64,000 nt of DNA, taken from NCBI GenBank assembly GCA_964035795.1, contig OZ038323.1, positions 6,186,217 to 6,250,216 on the forward strand, given 5' to 3'. The translations under genes were made by a program, and so were the position numbers. Origin of the DNA: Pterobdella sp. o SKG-2022. Taxonomy: Eukaryota; Annelida; Clitellata; Hirudinida; Piscicolidae. The notes beneath the pieces are model-generated. The model searched no databases, was not told the DNA's origin, and worked only from the letters and a program-made list of their open reading frames with translations. Shown here in pieces: positions 1 to 28,126 of this stretch (position 1 is its first letter; every line of letters begins with the position of its first letter).

Positions 1-16106
<16,106 letters not shown>

Positions 16107-17469
16107 GTTCCATTCGAAGTGTAAATATCTGTGGGATAATAATAAAAATAATAGTATTAATTATTATTTTTTCCATTTTTATAGTTTTTATTATATAACT
16201 TATTTAATTCTTATTTTAATATATAACTTAGGATCATTGTTGTGTGGATTTGAGATCATTTATTCAACGAAATTTTAACTTATCAATATTTGATGATTAG
16301 TTATGATAATAGTTATAATAATAATAAATATTAATATTAAATTGAAAAGGTCTTGATGCTTTGTTGACGTTCTTTGTCTTTTTGGTTGTATCTTCAGTTT
16401 CTTTTTTTACATTTATCACCAACCCAAATATTTCATTAATTTATTTATTTTTGTGCTTATTTGATTTTTTATTCATTTAATTATTTTTCATTTATTTGAT
16501 CTTCAATTTTTTTTTAATTTTTCTTTCTATCTATTTATCCATTCATTCATATATTTATACCAAGCCAAATTTTAATTAAACTGTTTCCTCAACTTTTATC
16601 AGTTTATTTTCTATTTTTTTTCAAATTTATACACACGTTGCTTTGAGCTTGGGCGACATAACTCAATACTTCTCACCATCTTAATTCTTCTCATCTCACC
16701 ATTACTTACTGATCGGCCATCTGAACTATCGATTCTTTATTTTCAAGGTAAACTTGTACACTCTGACAAGCATATAAAACGCAACTGATATCAAAAGTGT
16801 GTTTGCGTGCCACAAGGACTTTTAAAAAATATACTATCTTATTATGTACAACAAAAATATAGAAGAATTATTTGATGAGAGTGTTGAAATATATCCAAAA
16901 GCTTTGGCTCAAACTTAAATTTTAAAATTTTATCGTGTTTTCATGATCTCATATACCATATAATTATGTGTATCTGATCAGTAACTAAATTGTTATAATA
17001 CGGTTAGTATCACCAATCCTTTGTTAACGTTATGTACCGTTTTAATGATTATTAATTTTAATTTTTGAATTGAAGGGCCGTTAACTTTTTCATGATTTTT
17101 TTTTTGATTATTTATTTTTTTTTTGTTTAAAGTTAAATTTCATAAATTTTTTTATCATCCAATTCCTCCCATTATTTTAGTTTCAAATGATATTGCTGAT
17201 ATTTTCATTAATGTTGTTTTTATTTCTCTATAATGATGGCCCTACTGATCGCTATGAACAAAGGTTCAAATTCAAATATCCATTCATACAAATAATTATC
17301 TGTCAGTATCATGTGAAGCAAATAGCAATTGAAAACATAAATTTTTGTCATCAAAGTGTTATTAAAAGTTGTTATGGCTTTGGTAATTCTATCTAGAGAG
17401 TATACCTCGTTTTGGTCAAACAATGTTTTGTTATAATAATCTGAAGTTTCCTTGTTACAGTTTCAAGTG
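16107..17469. other. Upstream of the receptor: no gene seen
   Basis: AT-rich DNA with T-rich and TTTA/CATT stretches at about 16400-16560. The receptor promoter must lie in its first part, but I see no convincing core element. Confidence 0.4.
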
Positions 17470-17620
17470 AGTGTAATGTAATGTAATGCAGTATTTATAA
17501 AGCGCTTTTTCTTATAGATCAAAGCGCGTGCTACAAATTTAATGTAGCGAAAACACACTGTGGAACAGGTGCTAATTGTCGGCCCACACGGGATTGAACC
17601 AGGTTAAATCTTCGATAACT
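17470..17620 (-). repeat. tRNA-derived SINE, copy 1 (5'-truncated)
   Basis: On the minus strand it has a B box (GGTTCAATCCC), then the shared body (CCGACAATTAGCACCTG, CCACAGTGTGTTTT, GCTACATTAAATTTGTAGC), then AAAAGCGCTTTATAAATA and a 3' tail of ATTAC units. The A-box half is missing. Body and tail match the copy at 24808-24965. Confidence 0.7.
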
Positions 17621-17639
17621 ATGATGTCTGTCTTTGAGA

Positions 17640-20474
17640 TGTGTTGGTTTTAATATTGTTCCAAAAAATTATATGAAAATTATTTCCGAATAATTAAATA
17701 AAATTGCACTTAATGGCAATTATTACATTCAAGGTTACAACTATAATTACAAACACGATCATAGTGGCGTTAACTTAAGGAGTTTTTAGATTTATTTTCA
17801 TTAATATTATTAAAATGTTACTATAAATAGATTAGAAATGAATTAATAAAAAACAAGAATGTTATTAGAGTAATTATATTAAGAATAAAAACCATCTTAG
17901 AAGCATTATGCTGATTATAAACAATAATACAAATAATGATAATAATAATAATAATAATTATTATTATTATTATTATTATCACTATTATTATTACTAAAAA
18001 TTTGATAATAAAATAATTGAAAAAGCAGTGATAATGATGAAAAAATAGGTAAAAAATATAGAAAATAGTGATATCAAAAAAATGATAATAACGCTGGAAA
18101 TATAATTCTTGACTGTCACCGTGAGGGCAGTATAAGGAAAAGATTTTTCATTTATAATTTCTAGCTGATCCTTCATTAATAGTTTTTGTTGTCATATTGT
18201 TTCCAATTAGATTTTTGGCATTGTGCTTGTGTTTGTATCTAAATAATTCTTCTCAATTATTATTTTATTATTGAAAATTAAATTATAAGTTTTTTAATGC
18301 TATTTAACAATCAAATGAAAATAAAGCACCTTCAGAAGACGATGATGACGTAATAGAAGTGAAGATGACGACGAAGATGATGATGTTTTTAAATATTACC
18401 ATATTTTTGTTTCTATTTATGGATTTTACATGTCAAAGATTATAATAGTATTTTATGTTTTTTCTCTGAAAAATCGATAAAAATGCGTCGTTTTCAGGTG
18501 TGTTTATAAAAATTAGCTTCTAAAAATAGATTTTGGGTATTTTGTATTTCGTTAAAAATAAAAAATTAAATTAAATAGTTATTTAAATTTTTAATTTCTT
18601 GTAACTTGTCCAATATCAAACAGGTTCTGGCTGTCTGAAGAAGTCCCGCTCAATATTCACAACTGTTTACTCTCTTCCGAAAGCTATTTTTTCCAATAAT
18701 TATTTGTATCTTATTATTATTTCACTATTAATATTATTTTTATTTGAATTATGTAATTTAAAATATAAAATATATCAGAATATTTTTCTATATTATTCAA
18801 ATGTTTATATCCGTTCACAGAAGATCTAGTATAGTTTAATCATCAGTCATTTCTCTGGTACATCAGCTAAAAAACTTCCAACTAAAATATGAAAGCACCA
18901 ATTTGTTAATGAAAATCATAACGACAACGCTTGGCAGGTGCTCATGCCCGGTATTTATATGGTCCGCGCATACAACAACACAACTACACAAATTATTTAG
19001 CACTTCGTTTTATCGATAAAAATTATTTTCGTTCAATTCTTTAGCGCCTAGTTTTATCTATGAATAAAGATTCAATTAGTTAAATTATTTAGATCATATT
19101 TTGATTCACTAAAAAATATTTTTTAAATTTAGATATTCAACAATTGTCCAATGGATGAATTTTTAAAACCTATATATATATATATATGTTAATTTATCTT
19201 CAAGTTTTAAAGACTCAATCAGTTTTGTGGTATCCGCCGGGTATCATCAAAAGGTTGAGTCGAAAATAATTTTAAATGAAATTGTTTATCGAACAGGGGT
19301 TTTCTATTTTTTCATTTTTATGATGCCAACTTGAGTTTTGTAAAATAACTTCAATTTTTAAGAAGCACTTTTTAAAATAAATTAATTTTAAATATGAACT
19401 GAAACTTTTGAAAGTTGAAGCCGTATGATAATTCAGCTTTTTGTTGCATGTCGTTACGGCTAAAGGGTATCATTTTTTTTCCTTGTTCTAAATAGTACAA
19501 TAAGACGACCACCAATTTAATGCATGTAGTTCAACAGACTGATTTGAGCTGTTAAAAAAGGTGTATTAAAACTCAAAAGTTATTCGACTTTTGACATCTA
19601 ATAATGCAACCTGAAAACTATGACGGTTTGCTTCAAATGCTTCACTAGTTTAAAAGTTGATTTGTATTGTATGAACATATATTATGAAAATGTTATGGCT
19701 CATAATGTTATTGACGACATGTGCAACCTGCATATGTCACACACTCCTTTATTTCTTTGTCTTTTTATGTCTTATCCGTTTCACATCTTCTCAATGAATG
19801 TTCGAGTCATATGACATTTATCATTGTCTCTTTATATTAGTTCAAAAAATTTATTCTTTACGAAAGTATTTTTTCTAATTCTATAAGCTTAACATAAATA
19901 TTAAAAATGAAAAATTTTATTTGAAAGGTATTCTCAAAAAGATAATTTTACAAAGGTATTTAAAGGTATTCACACAAAGTTGTTTTTGAAAACGCATTTA
20001 AAAAAACTCAAAAATGTAATGAAATACTAAAAATGAATTCCACAACAAAGGTATTTCACATTCTAAAGATATTTTTGGTTCCATAAAAAAAGCATTAAGA
20101 GAAAATATTCGTAATCGATGGACAACATGTAAGTTTCGTACCCATTGCAACACCTATAATAAAAGTTAATATCGCTTTTTAAATAAATGCATATGAGAAC
20201 CTTTTCCAATAAATGCCATTTAACTGCGTTCTTTTATCTATCTTTCATCAGACTATCTACTTTATATATATTATTGATTAATCTTCCATCAATCACAACT
20301 CAACCCCAATAAGCTCACAAGCAGCTGTGAGGTAATATGGGCAGACCAATTAGAAAGTGCCTCAAAGAGAGTTGAAGTCGTCTCATTGAAATGATAGAAC
20401 TGATGTTGATCATATAATCTCTAAAACATAATCTAAAAATTGTTTATGTTTTCTTATATAGTATTGTCAAAGAT
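17640..20474. other. Gene-free AT-rich stretch
   Basis: No coding frame with domain character. It contains the AAT/ATT palindrome and short TA runs near 19175. Otherwise nothing is seen. Confidence 0.4.
17937..17981. repeat. (AAT)n-(ATT)n perfect palindrome
   Basis: About seven AAT units followed directly by about eight ATT units, forming a self-complementary hairpin. Confidence 0.8.
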
Positions 20475-20745
20475 AACTTAAGACATCTTAAGTTTACTTA
20501 TAAATAATATTTGACTATATTTGGCAATTTTTTTACGTCGATTTATGGAAGAACTTTAGTAAATTTATTGAGCAAAATAAATAGCTATAATTTTCGATAA
20601 GTTTAGCCTTATCGTAAAATATTTCGCTAATTTTTTATGATAAGGCTAAACTCATTAAAAATTATAGTTGCTTAATTTGCTTAATAAATTTACTAAATTT
20701 CTTCCAAAATCGACTTAAAAAATTTTCAAATATAGTCAAATATGA
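20475..20745. repeat. Dispersed family copies arranged as a long inverted repeat
   Basis: The left arm at about 20475-20612 carries the family in forward orientation (TTTTTTTACGTCGATTTATG ... CGATAAGTTTAGCCTTATC). The right arm at about 20637-20745 carries the same blocks reversed, from GATAAGGCTAAACTCATTAA to TTTGACTATA read backwards. The spacer is about 25 bp. The arms could fold into a hairpin of roughly 100 bp with mismatches. Confidence 0.75.
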
Positions 20746-21774
20746 TTTTTCAAAATGGTATGACTGAATATGAGCAGGTACAATACTTGATAATTAATTC
20801 AGAGAGTTGATGGGCTAATGAAAGGGAATTTAAAAATAAAAATCAATGACAATAAAATAAAATATTTTCTAGTTTTGAAAACATTTGAGAATCATGCCTT
20901 AATTGGCCATATGAGGAAAAACAGAAGTTCAGCTAAAGAATATAAATGAAGGTAGGAAAGGAAGGTAAGGACCAAACTAAAACTCAAATCGTCATTGCTT
21001 TTAATTTTTTTTTAATTTGCTTATTAGATTATTGTTTTAAATTATTTAATGTTTTTTGTTTGTTTTTGTTAGTTTTTCTATAGCGCGCTTCTACAGAAAT
21101 TGCAAGCTGCATTGCAGGTTTTAAGATAATAAAAATTATTATGTAAATGACATTTGAGCGACAATAAGAGTGTTTCAAATGAAGTGCTGTATAGTATTAG
21201 ATAATGAGTAAAAAACTTAGTTTTGCCAAATGCTTGGTGCAGAAGTTTTTCTTTGATCTCAGAGAAGAGAGAACTTGTGAATTTTTGGAGAGAGTATATG
21301 GAAAAACATAATGTAAAAAGTTTAAGTCTTTAAGGCTAGAGATGATGAGAGAAAGAGCAAGATTGGGAGTTGCTTAAAAGTGATATATTTACTTGCATTT
21401 TTGATGGCTTTGCTATGTATGTTGCATTGTTTAGCTGTTTGAGAGATCTGTTTGAAAAGGAAAGATGATGTCGATGATATAACCGAGAAGTTTAATTTTA
21501 GAGAAAATTTTTATTTTCTAACTAGCAAGCATTATATTTATGCTCAAGTTATTTCTAACAAACACTACGTTTGTTCTAGGTATGGAAATGTTTGTGAGAG
21601 CCAGGTGTGTACAGAAAGAAGACATGTGAATGTTGTTATACCAACAACTAAAAGAAGGTTCTAGTTAACGAAGTGACTAGTTTTACTGAGAAGAATAGTT
21701 AGCACGAAAGTTCTAGAATAAAGAAATTTTTTGCGGAACGTGTTATTAATTAATGAATTCACAACGCAATTAAA
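20746..21774. other. Gene-free stretch
   Basis: A 70-codon plus-strand frame at 21452-21664 has Cys and charged residues but matches no family I recognise, and it has no splice or composition support. Confidence 0.35.
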
Positions 21775-22780
21775 ATGCTATTTGAATAACTTTTTATTTT
21801 CAATTTTTTATGAGGAATTTTTGATACATTTATTTAAAAAACTCTACCCATCTATACCTCTCAACAAATGTATTGAAATAAAACAAAAAATTCAAAAACA
21901 AATTAATAAAAATAACAAAACTCAATGTGGATGATATATGCGAACTCATCAACCTTTGCCTTACCTCAAACTTCAAACATAACAACCAACAATACGACAT
22001 GGAAGGTTCAGGTCCTATAGGACTTAGCCTAATGGTAGTCATAGCACAAATATATATGGACAACACGATAGAAGAAGCATTAAAACTGGCTAAAAAATAA
22101 AGAAACCACGAGCTTTAAATGTCTACATGGATGATACCTTTGGGATAATAAAACAAAATGAAGAAAAAATAGAACACTTAAACTTTTTAAAATGCCTAAA
22201 TAAAGTGCATCCAGCGCTAAAATTCACCTGTGAAATAAAAAAAAAAACAGAATATCATTCTTAGATACATTAATTATCAAAGAAGAAAATGAATCCCTAA
22301 ACACCACTGTCTATAGAAAACCATCCAACACGGGCCTGACCATTAATCCAAAATCAAATCAGGACTCTAATACGTGGATTGGAGTGTTAAAAGGGGCCCT
22401 AAACAGAGCTTACACTTTTTGCTCAAAACAAGACCTCCTAGAACATGAATTAAGTTACCTAAAAATGATTTTCCAAGATAACGGCTATAACAAACATAAA
22501 ATAGACACAATAATAAAAAACTACAAACCAAAACAAGACAAAAAAAATACACAGCTCACCTAAGAACAAGAAACAAAACAAAAGAGTACAAAATAAATAA
22601 AAATATAACACTTCTTCATCCCCTATATAAAACATCTAATGATTTATGATAAGGTTGTACTTATCGAAAATTTTAGTTTTTTTAAATAAATGTATCAAAA
22701 AATTTCTCATAAAAAATTGAAAATAAAAAGTTATTCAAATAATAAAAAAAAAGATACATGAGGTGTCTCTAAAAAAATAA
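21775..22780 (+). mobile_element. Penelope-like retroelement remnant between inverted flanks
   Basis: A decayed reverse transcriptase (21921-22563) lies between two oppositely oriented copies of one flank sequence. Bases 21780-21841 (TTGAATAACTTTTTATTTTC ... ACATTTATTTAAAAAA) are almost the exact reverse complement of 22676-22741. The right flank extends into the dispersed 130-bp family (ATGATAAGG... to GGTGTCTCTAAAA near 22760-22775). Penelope-like elements are known for terminal repeats that can lie in inverted orientation. The element is small and frameshifted, so it is dead. An unrelated inverted-repeat element that captured the RT is possible but less likely. Confidence 0.65.
21921..22563 (+). 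pseudogene. Penelope-type reverse transcriptase fragment, frameshifted
   Basis: Three frames in order give one RT. First comes LCLTSNFKHNNQQYDMEGSG and PIGLSLMVVIAQIYMD (the palm segment before the catalytic box). Then, after a stop and shift near 22098-22110, ALNVYMDDTFGIIK (YxDD box, two catalytic Asp kept). Then, after a shift in a run of nine A at about 22240, FLDTLIIKEE, LNTTVYRKPSNTGL and LLEHELSYLKMIFQDNGY, ending at a stop at 22561. The FLDxLI ... TTVYRKP ... NGY series is characteristic of Penelope-like RTs. The GIY-YIG endonuclease expected downstream is absent. Confidence 0.75.
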
Positions 22781-23469
22781 AATTTTGATTTTCGAATCAT
22801 TTGATTTCTATCTTAAAATATCAATTCAAAACCCCCATATGGCTCGAACCTCTTAAGATAACACATGCACATGTTATGAAACTTTATAGAACCTTTTTTT
22901 CACTTTCAAATTGTTTCCCTCATCATCCTTTAACATTGCATTGATGTCTGAAAAAGTAGAAGTTGGAAATGTTGCATCCGTTTAGAGTTGTCTGTCGAAG
23001 ATCGTTTTCAAGTTGAATAAATTGGAATGATGCATAACGAAAAGGATTAAATTTTAGTCGATGTAAAAAAAAAGAATTTGATTTTTTTTTCTTTGTTTTG
23101 AGCCAAACATAAAACATAAAGGGTTAGGTATTTAAAGGTTGACAACGTTTTCCATGGAAGTCAGTAACGTTTTTACATTTGTAGCTCCACTTGATAATGT
23201 AAGTTCATTTCACAAAAATCTTCGTAGAACAAAATAAACTTCAGAAAGTGTTTTTATTTGAACATAGAATGCAAAATCTTGTTCAAATGTTCTTTTTATA
23301 ATTCACTCCCTAGGTGTTCTGCATTCAAACATGCAACCTTTGATCAATTACGACTCAAACATTAGTTAAATCAATGAAATGTATCATTACATTTATTTAT
23401 TTGAATGCTCTTAGTGATAATTTGAATATTTTTTTATAATTTTCGAAACCATTTGATGTTTATTCAAAA
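22781..23469. other. Gene-free stretch
   Basis: AT-rich sequence with no supported feature. Short frames here lack domain character. Confidence 0.4.
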
Positions 23470-24112
23470 AGCGATATTGACTTGGCTCGTTGAATTGCCA
23501 AACTTCATCATTTTGGTCTTTTTGCGTTAATTATCAGCAAGATCTTTTCTGCTTTCGTTTTCAGAGATATGATCATAAACTGAAGATAATTGATGTCATC
23601 AGCAAAATCTATGTCTTTCAATCTTGAATGACCTTTCCAGAAAATTCCATGGCCAAGTTCGAGTGCACGTTTCAATATGAAAGCTACTGCAGCGAAAACA
23701 ACAGCGAAGAAAGTATACAGTTTTGTCGTACGATGGTGATGAGGTTGAAGAACTTAGTTGTGCCAATTTTTTTCTGTACACAGCATTCAGAGTGTGTATA
23801 CAACGTATTGAAGGAATCCAGGAAGCCCTTAGAAATGCCGTACAAACGAAGAATAATCCACAGTGATTCGTGAGATACACTGCCAAAATTCTTTTAAAAG
23901 TCACTAAAGGTAATGTCCAAAGATTGATGCAGTTCAGCAGATTGTTGCAAGGGGTTTCGCAGAGTGAAATTTTTTTTTGTGCATGACTTTTTACTTCGAA
24001 GCCTATCTGCTCTTATTGGACAACTTTGTCTACTGCTTCTTGGAGTCGATGCCGTTGTATTGTGCAAAAGACTTTGCCTGGTACTGACAGTGTAATGCCG
24101 TGCCAAGTGTTA
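23470..24112 (-). pseudogene. Decayed LINE (non-LTR) reverse transcriptase
   Basis: Read on the minus strand across several frames it gives the ordered RT motifs: TWHGITLSVPGKVF, then a VDKVV and EQIGF segment, LHQSLDITFSDFK (first catalytic Asp block), VSHESLWIILRLYGISKGFL, NCILSSLLFSL (the GVRQGCILSP block, altered) and LKDIDFADDINYL (FADD catalytic box), then INAKRPK/KMMKFGNSTS. Multiple stops and shifts make it a fossil. Only the RT core is seen; endonuclease and ends are not recognised. The clade is not assigned. Confidence 0.75.
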
Positions 24113-24807
24113 ATTAAAAGTGAATATTAGTTATAACGATTCACAAAAAATTAAATAAATCTGTATGGTGTATAATGAATAGTGAAATAAACTTTTTCGT
24201 TTGAGAACATCACGTCAAAAATATCTTAAAAATTTATAAAAATTCAAAAATTGATATCTCCCAAATATAGAAACATCGTTAAAGAAAACAATCGAACTTG
24301 AAATATGAAAGCAACGAGCAACCTTTTATTAAAATTGAAACAAATTAACAAACTGAAAATAAAACAATAAATGGAGTGACGAAAATTTGGGGCGGATAAT
24401 TTTGTTGAATTAAATTTTAAATTCCAGGAAAAATCACCTTCGATCGATTCTTCAGCAAGCTGTCACGAATTTTTAAATAAGGAGACACGTGGTGAGTTGG
24501 AGTTAAGAAACAAAGAAACTAACTACTTAATATCAAACTCTATTTTTTACTTAAATCCAAAAGTATTATCCATTTGTTTGCATTAAACTTTTTTTGCTTA
24601 TTTTTTCAAATTTTGATTGCCATGAAAGCTCTCTTTATGATAATGAACTGAATAAATATTAAAAAATATGCGATTAAAATTTAAATTATTTTTATATAAA
24701 ATTACATATTTTGAAACAAAAGGTTGGGAAATAATAAGTTGTGAAATGTTTGGGAATAATAGATTTGCTCATGTCCATCTGGAGTGGGAGTCAAAAAAAT
24801 TATTGAA
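24113..24807. other. Gene-free stretch
   Basis: AT-rich sequence, nothing recognised. Confidence 0.4.
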
Positions 24808-24965
24808 AATGTAATGTGGTATTTATGAAACGCTTGTAGTTTTAAGCTACAAATTTAATGTAGCAAAAACACACTGTGGAACAAGTGCTAATTGTCGGCT
24901 CAAGCAGGACCGAAACCGGTATCTTTAGATAAATAGACTAATGCTCAACCATTAAGCTATCGACT
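24808..24965 (-). repeat. tRNA-derived SINE, copy 2 (most complete)
   Basis: On the minus strand it starts with a tRNA-like head with A box (TAGCTTAATGGTTGAGCAT) and B box (GGTTTCGGTCC). The family body follows (AGCACTTGTTCCACAGTGTG, TTTTTGCTACATTAAATTTG), then a tail ending in a short ATTAC run. The RNA polymerase III promoter spacing is that of a tRNA. The lack of an acceptor stem and the repeated body show that it is a SINE, not a tRNA gene. Confidence 0.75.
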
Positions 24966-25257
24966 ATTGTCGATGGTAGAATTACGGTGAGGCTAGCTTG
25001 TGTGGCTGTGCATAGGTGGGTCATATAGGCTGGTCAGTGATGTGTAAATATTTTTGGTTAAAGAACATAAAGAAATATTATCTGGTACTAGGTAGTATTT
25101 GAATTTTTATCTACTACTAGAACAACTTTTGATACTAGCTTTTGTCTAGTGGGGAATGCGACCAAAAATATTGTAATAGTTTATAGAATTTTTTAAAAAT
25201 CATAAGTTATTTATGAAAATTGAATATTTTCATAAAAACATGGTTTTTTTTTTAAAA

Positions 25258-25938
25258 TCACTCCAAACGTTCAATTTTGAAAGTGTCGGGAGACATATGA
25301 GGGAAGGAGCTCAAAAGGCGTTTTCTGGGAGTGCATGTGTAGCCCCTGTTATGCTCCTTTCTAATCAGTTTCTTTGTGTTCTTCAGAGCTCCGTCGGCCA
25401 GTGTGCAAGAGTAATTGGAGCTAGTGATTTTCACGGGACATTTAAAGTCCAACAACCTGAGAGCGTTTTTGGTTCTGAGCCAGTTAGAATACGACCTATC
25501 AGAAGGAGCAACAAACTTTTTTCTGAAGTTGAATCTTTCACGGGCCCTTTCAAGGGCCCTTTCCTCCCTCAATAGTTCTTCCGCCTCTTTTCTTTTTCTC
25601 ATAGCCTTTATAGAATCTTTTTTCGTGAGAAAAAGTTTGCGCTCGTAAGGCATGCTAGCAAGGTCCCAATCTATGGGGTCATCACTCAATGAATCTGCAT
25701 CCAGGCGGGATCTTATTGGCCAGCCAAATGGATCACTTCTTACTTTCAAAATCTTTTTAGCTGCAGGTCTTGAAATTCCTGGTTCTAAAGAATGAGAAAC
25801 ATGAGAAGCGGGGTCTTTCTTGTAGTAAAACCTGGTTTCCAGCCTTTCTGGGTGGTCTTGAGGGCCTGAATCAGCCCATCTGAGTTCGGGAGAGGATCGA
25901 GATTGTGGGTACTTGCATGGTATATAACCATGCGCCAT
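25258..25938 (-). CDS. Unidentified 226-residue protein, intronless
   Basis: A single open frame runs from ATG (25938) to TGA (25258), clearly richer in G+C and more complex than the flanking DNA, so it is probably a real gene. I do not recognise the family. The N-terminal 100 residues are Pro/Arg/Ser-rich with aromatic patches (RFYYKKDP, SDPFGWPIRSRLD). Residues about 110-145 are a highly charged probable helix (KAMRKRKEAEELLREERALE). The C-terminal part is basic with four cysteines. There is no signal peptide or membrane segment. A run of ten A follows 7 bp after the stop, which together with the missing introns could mean a retrogene. It lies between repeats, with no obvious partner gene. 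Confidence 0.6.
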   Translation of the reverse strand: MAHGYIPCKYPQSRSSPELRWADSGPQDHPERLETRFYYKKDPASHVSHSLEPGISRPAAKKILKVRSDPFGWPIRSRLDADSLSDDPIDWDLASMPYERKLFLTKKDSIKAMRKRKEAEELLREERALERARERFNFRKKFVAPSDRSYSNWLRTKNALRLLDFKCPVKITSSNYSCTLADGALKNTKKLIRKEHNRGYTCTPRKRLLSSFPHMSPDTFKIERLE

Positions 25939-26699
25939 GTTGTTGATAGAAGTTTTGAAGCTTTTATTGTTTAAATGTTGTTCGTTTAGTTACAGCGTCA
26001 TAAAAAAATGAAATTTTCGTGGAGTTTCATAATTTATTTAAGGAGAATATTATCAAAATGTCTTTCACTTAAAAGTTTTCAATAATCATTACAAAGTGAA
26101 CGTACAGAAGTGGTTGGACCACAGCAACTTTTAATCAGTATGATGCTTCATACACTCACATCTATGAGCCATGGAACTTTGACACCAAAAAAAGCAATCT
26201 ATCATTCAAACAAGATATGAAATAGACAAAAGAACATTTTATCTTCAGCCATCAAACACTCGAATTATTTTGGGAACGGCAATGGATTTTTTGTTCATGG
26301 TTACGTGGAAAATTAAATTTTGAAACTAAAAAAAAGGTTTTCCAAAAAATATGTGAAGTCTTTAAAAATCTATATATAAATATATTTTTAAAAATTTTTT
26401 TACTAAAAATATTAACGATTTCATTGTTAAAAATATGAGAATTAACCCTAGAAATTAACTTCAAAAATTTAAATTATAAAATAGAAAATTATGCTTTTTT
26501 CTTTAAATTCTCTACTTTTCTCTACAACTTTGCTAATGGATTATGACAAGGTTTTACTTGTTGAAAATTTTAGCTAAATAAAATTTTTCTCTACTTGATC
26601 TTATAAATCCTCAAAATTTGAAGTTTTACTGGTAAAAAAATATAGAAAATCATTTGGTGATCAAAATTTTCGCCAAAATATAGTTTTGCTTATATACTT
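25939..26699. other. Gene-free stretch with one dispersed-family fragment
   Basis: AT-rich DNA. At 26533-26572 (minus) the end block of the 130-bp family is present (CTAAAATTTTCAACAAGTAA, then AACCTTGTCATAAT read on the minus strand). Nothing else is seen. Confidence 0.45.
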
Positions 26700-27904
26700 G
26701 GTATGATCATCCCCATCATCACCATCATCCTCACAATCATCACCATCTTCATCCTCGTTCTCATCTTCATCATCTCCATCACTTATTTATATTTATGCTA
26801 ATTTCATGAATCAAATTTTTTTAACCAATCTATTTTCTTATCCACATTCGTCTATCATCCATCCATCTATCCACCCGTCCATTAATCCATCTATCTACTC
26901 ATCCACCCATATATCTACCTATCCACCCATCGATAAAACCCACACGGCAAAACAAACTCAGCGCCTTTGTTGCACTGACATCTGTCGGATCACCTGATGT
27001 ACCTGTGTATCCATCATTCAGTATTATTATTACTATTTATATTTATTCAGTTATTATTTTTGTTATTATCATTACTATTTTTGATCAGTTTTTCTTATTA
27101 TTTCTATTTTTGTTTATTTAGTTTTTATTATTGTTATATTTATATTTTTTATTTATGTTTTTTTTCATTAATTTTATTTTATATTCTTCAAGTTTTTTAA
27201 TAATTTATTTTTTTTTTTTTGCAAATTTATTGATTTTTTCTCAATGGATCAATTTATTTATAAAAATATTCATTATCATTGCATATAACTGTTTTTTCTG
27301 TATTTTTATTTATCCAAGTCCATTTTTATGCTGTCATGCCTAGTTTGATTCCGTTTAATTGCTTTCTTTTGCACCATCAAATTTCATTATACATAAACAT
27401 TCATTCAATATTCATTCCTTACTTTTCAAAATCCCATTTTGTGCTCAAATTTTTGACAAAAATTGATACTAATCATTAACTTTTAAGCCGCTGTTGAGTT
27501 CGATAACTACTTCATGATTTGATGGAAGATGTTAGTAAAGAAACGTGCCTCATTTATTTTTAATGGATATTAATTAATCTTTTTTTTACGCATTTTCTAC
27601 GTAAAAGTTTTTAAAATATATACAGAAAAAATAAACGAATAAAAATAAAAAATATTTAATAAATAATAAAAATAAATAAAAAAACAATTATGGTCTTATC
27701 TAATGAACTTTTATGATACCCTGGTCGGTCACTATTAAAATTTCATCATTATTCAATATGAATCAAATAAAATACAGATTAATTTTAAAGACTTACAACA
27801 AACTCATAAATTGGGAGATTTACTCATAAAAACATTACTTGAACGTGTTATACAAAATCATATTCACGCTACTGTTGTCTCCGATGGAGAGCACCTTTTT
27901 ATTT
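26700..27904. other. Degenerate CAT/CATC repeats and T-rich DNA
   Basis: 26705-26780 is degenerate CAT repeat and 26850-26935 is degenerate CCAT/CTAT repeat. 27010-27240 is strongly T-rich. No supported gene. Confidence 0.5.
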
Positions 27905-28126
27905 CAAACCGTACAACATCGAACCACATGTCACCGAACCACATCCCAATAACCCACGTCACCAAACCACAAACCATCGAACCACATGCCAACAACCCAC
28001 GTCACCGAACCACAAACCATCGAACCACATGCCAACAACCGTCGTCACCAAACCACAAACCATCGAACCACATCCCAACAACCCACGTCACCAAACCACA
28101 AACCATCGAACCACATGCCAACAACT
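27905..28126. repeat. 43-bp minisatellite, about 4.5 copies
   Basis: Units beginning AACCACAAACCATCGAACCA start at 27965, 28008, 28051 and 28094, exactly 43 bp apart, with diverged partial units upstream from about 27905. Because 43 is not a multiple of three, successive units are read in rotating frames, yet they stay open. Confidence 0.9.

Noticed and set aside
24890..24965. Functional tRNA gene on the minus strand
   Set aside because: A and B boxes are present, but there is no acceptor-stem pairing and the same body and tail recur elsewhere, so it is a SINE head.
27905..28126. CRISPR-like array
   Set aside because: The 43-bp units are directly adjacent with no unique spacers, and the DNA is clearly eukaryotic.
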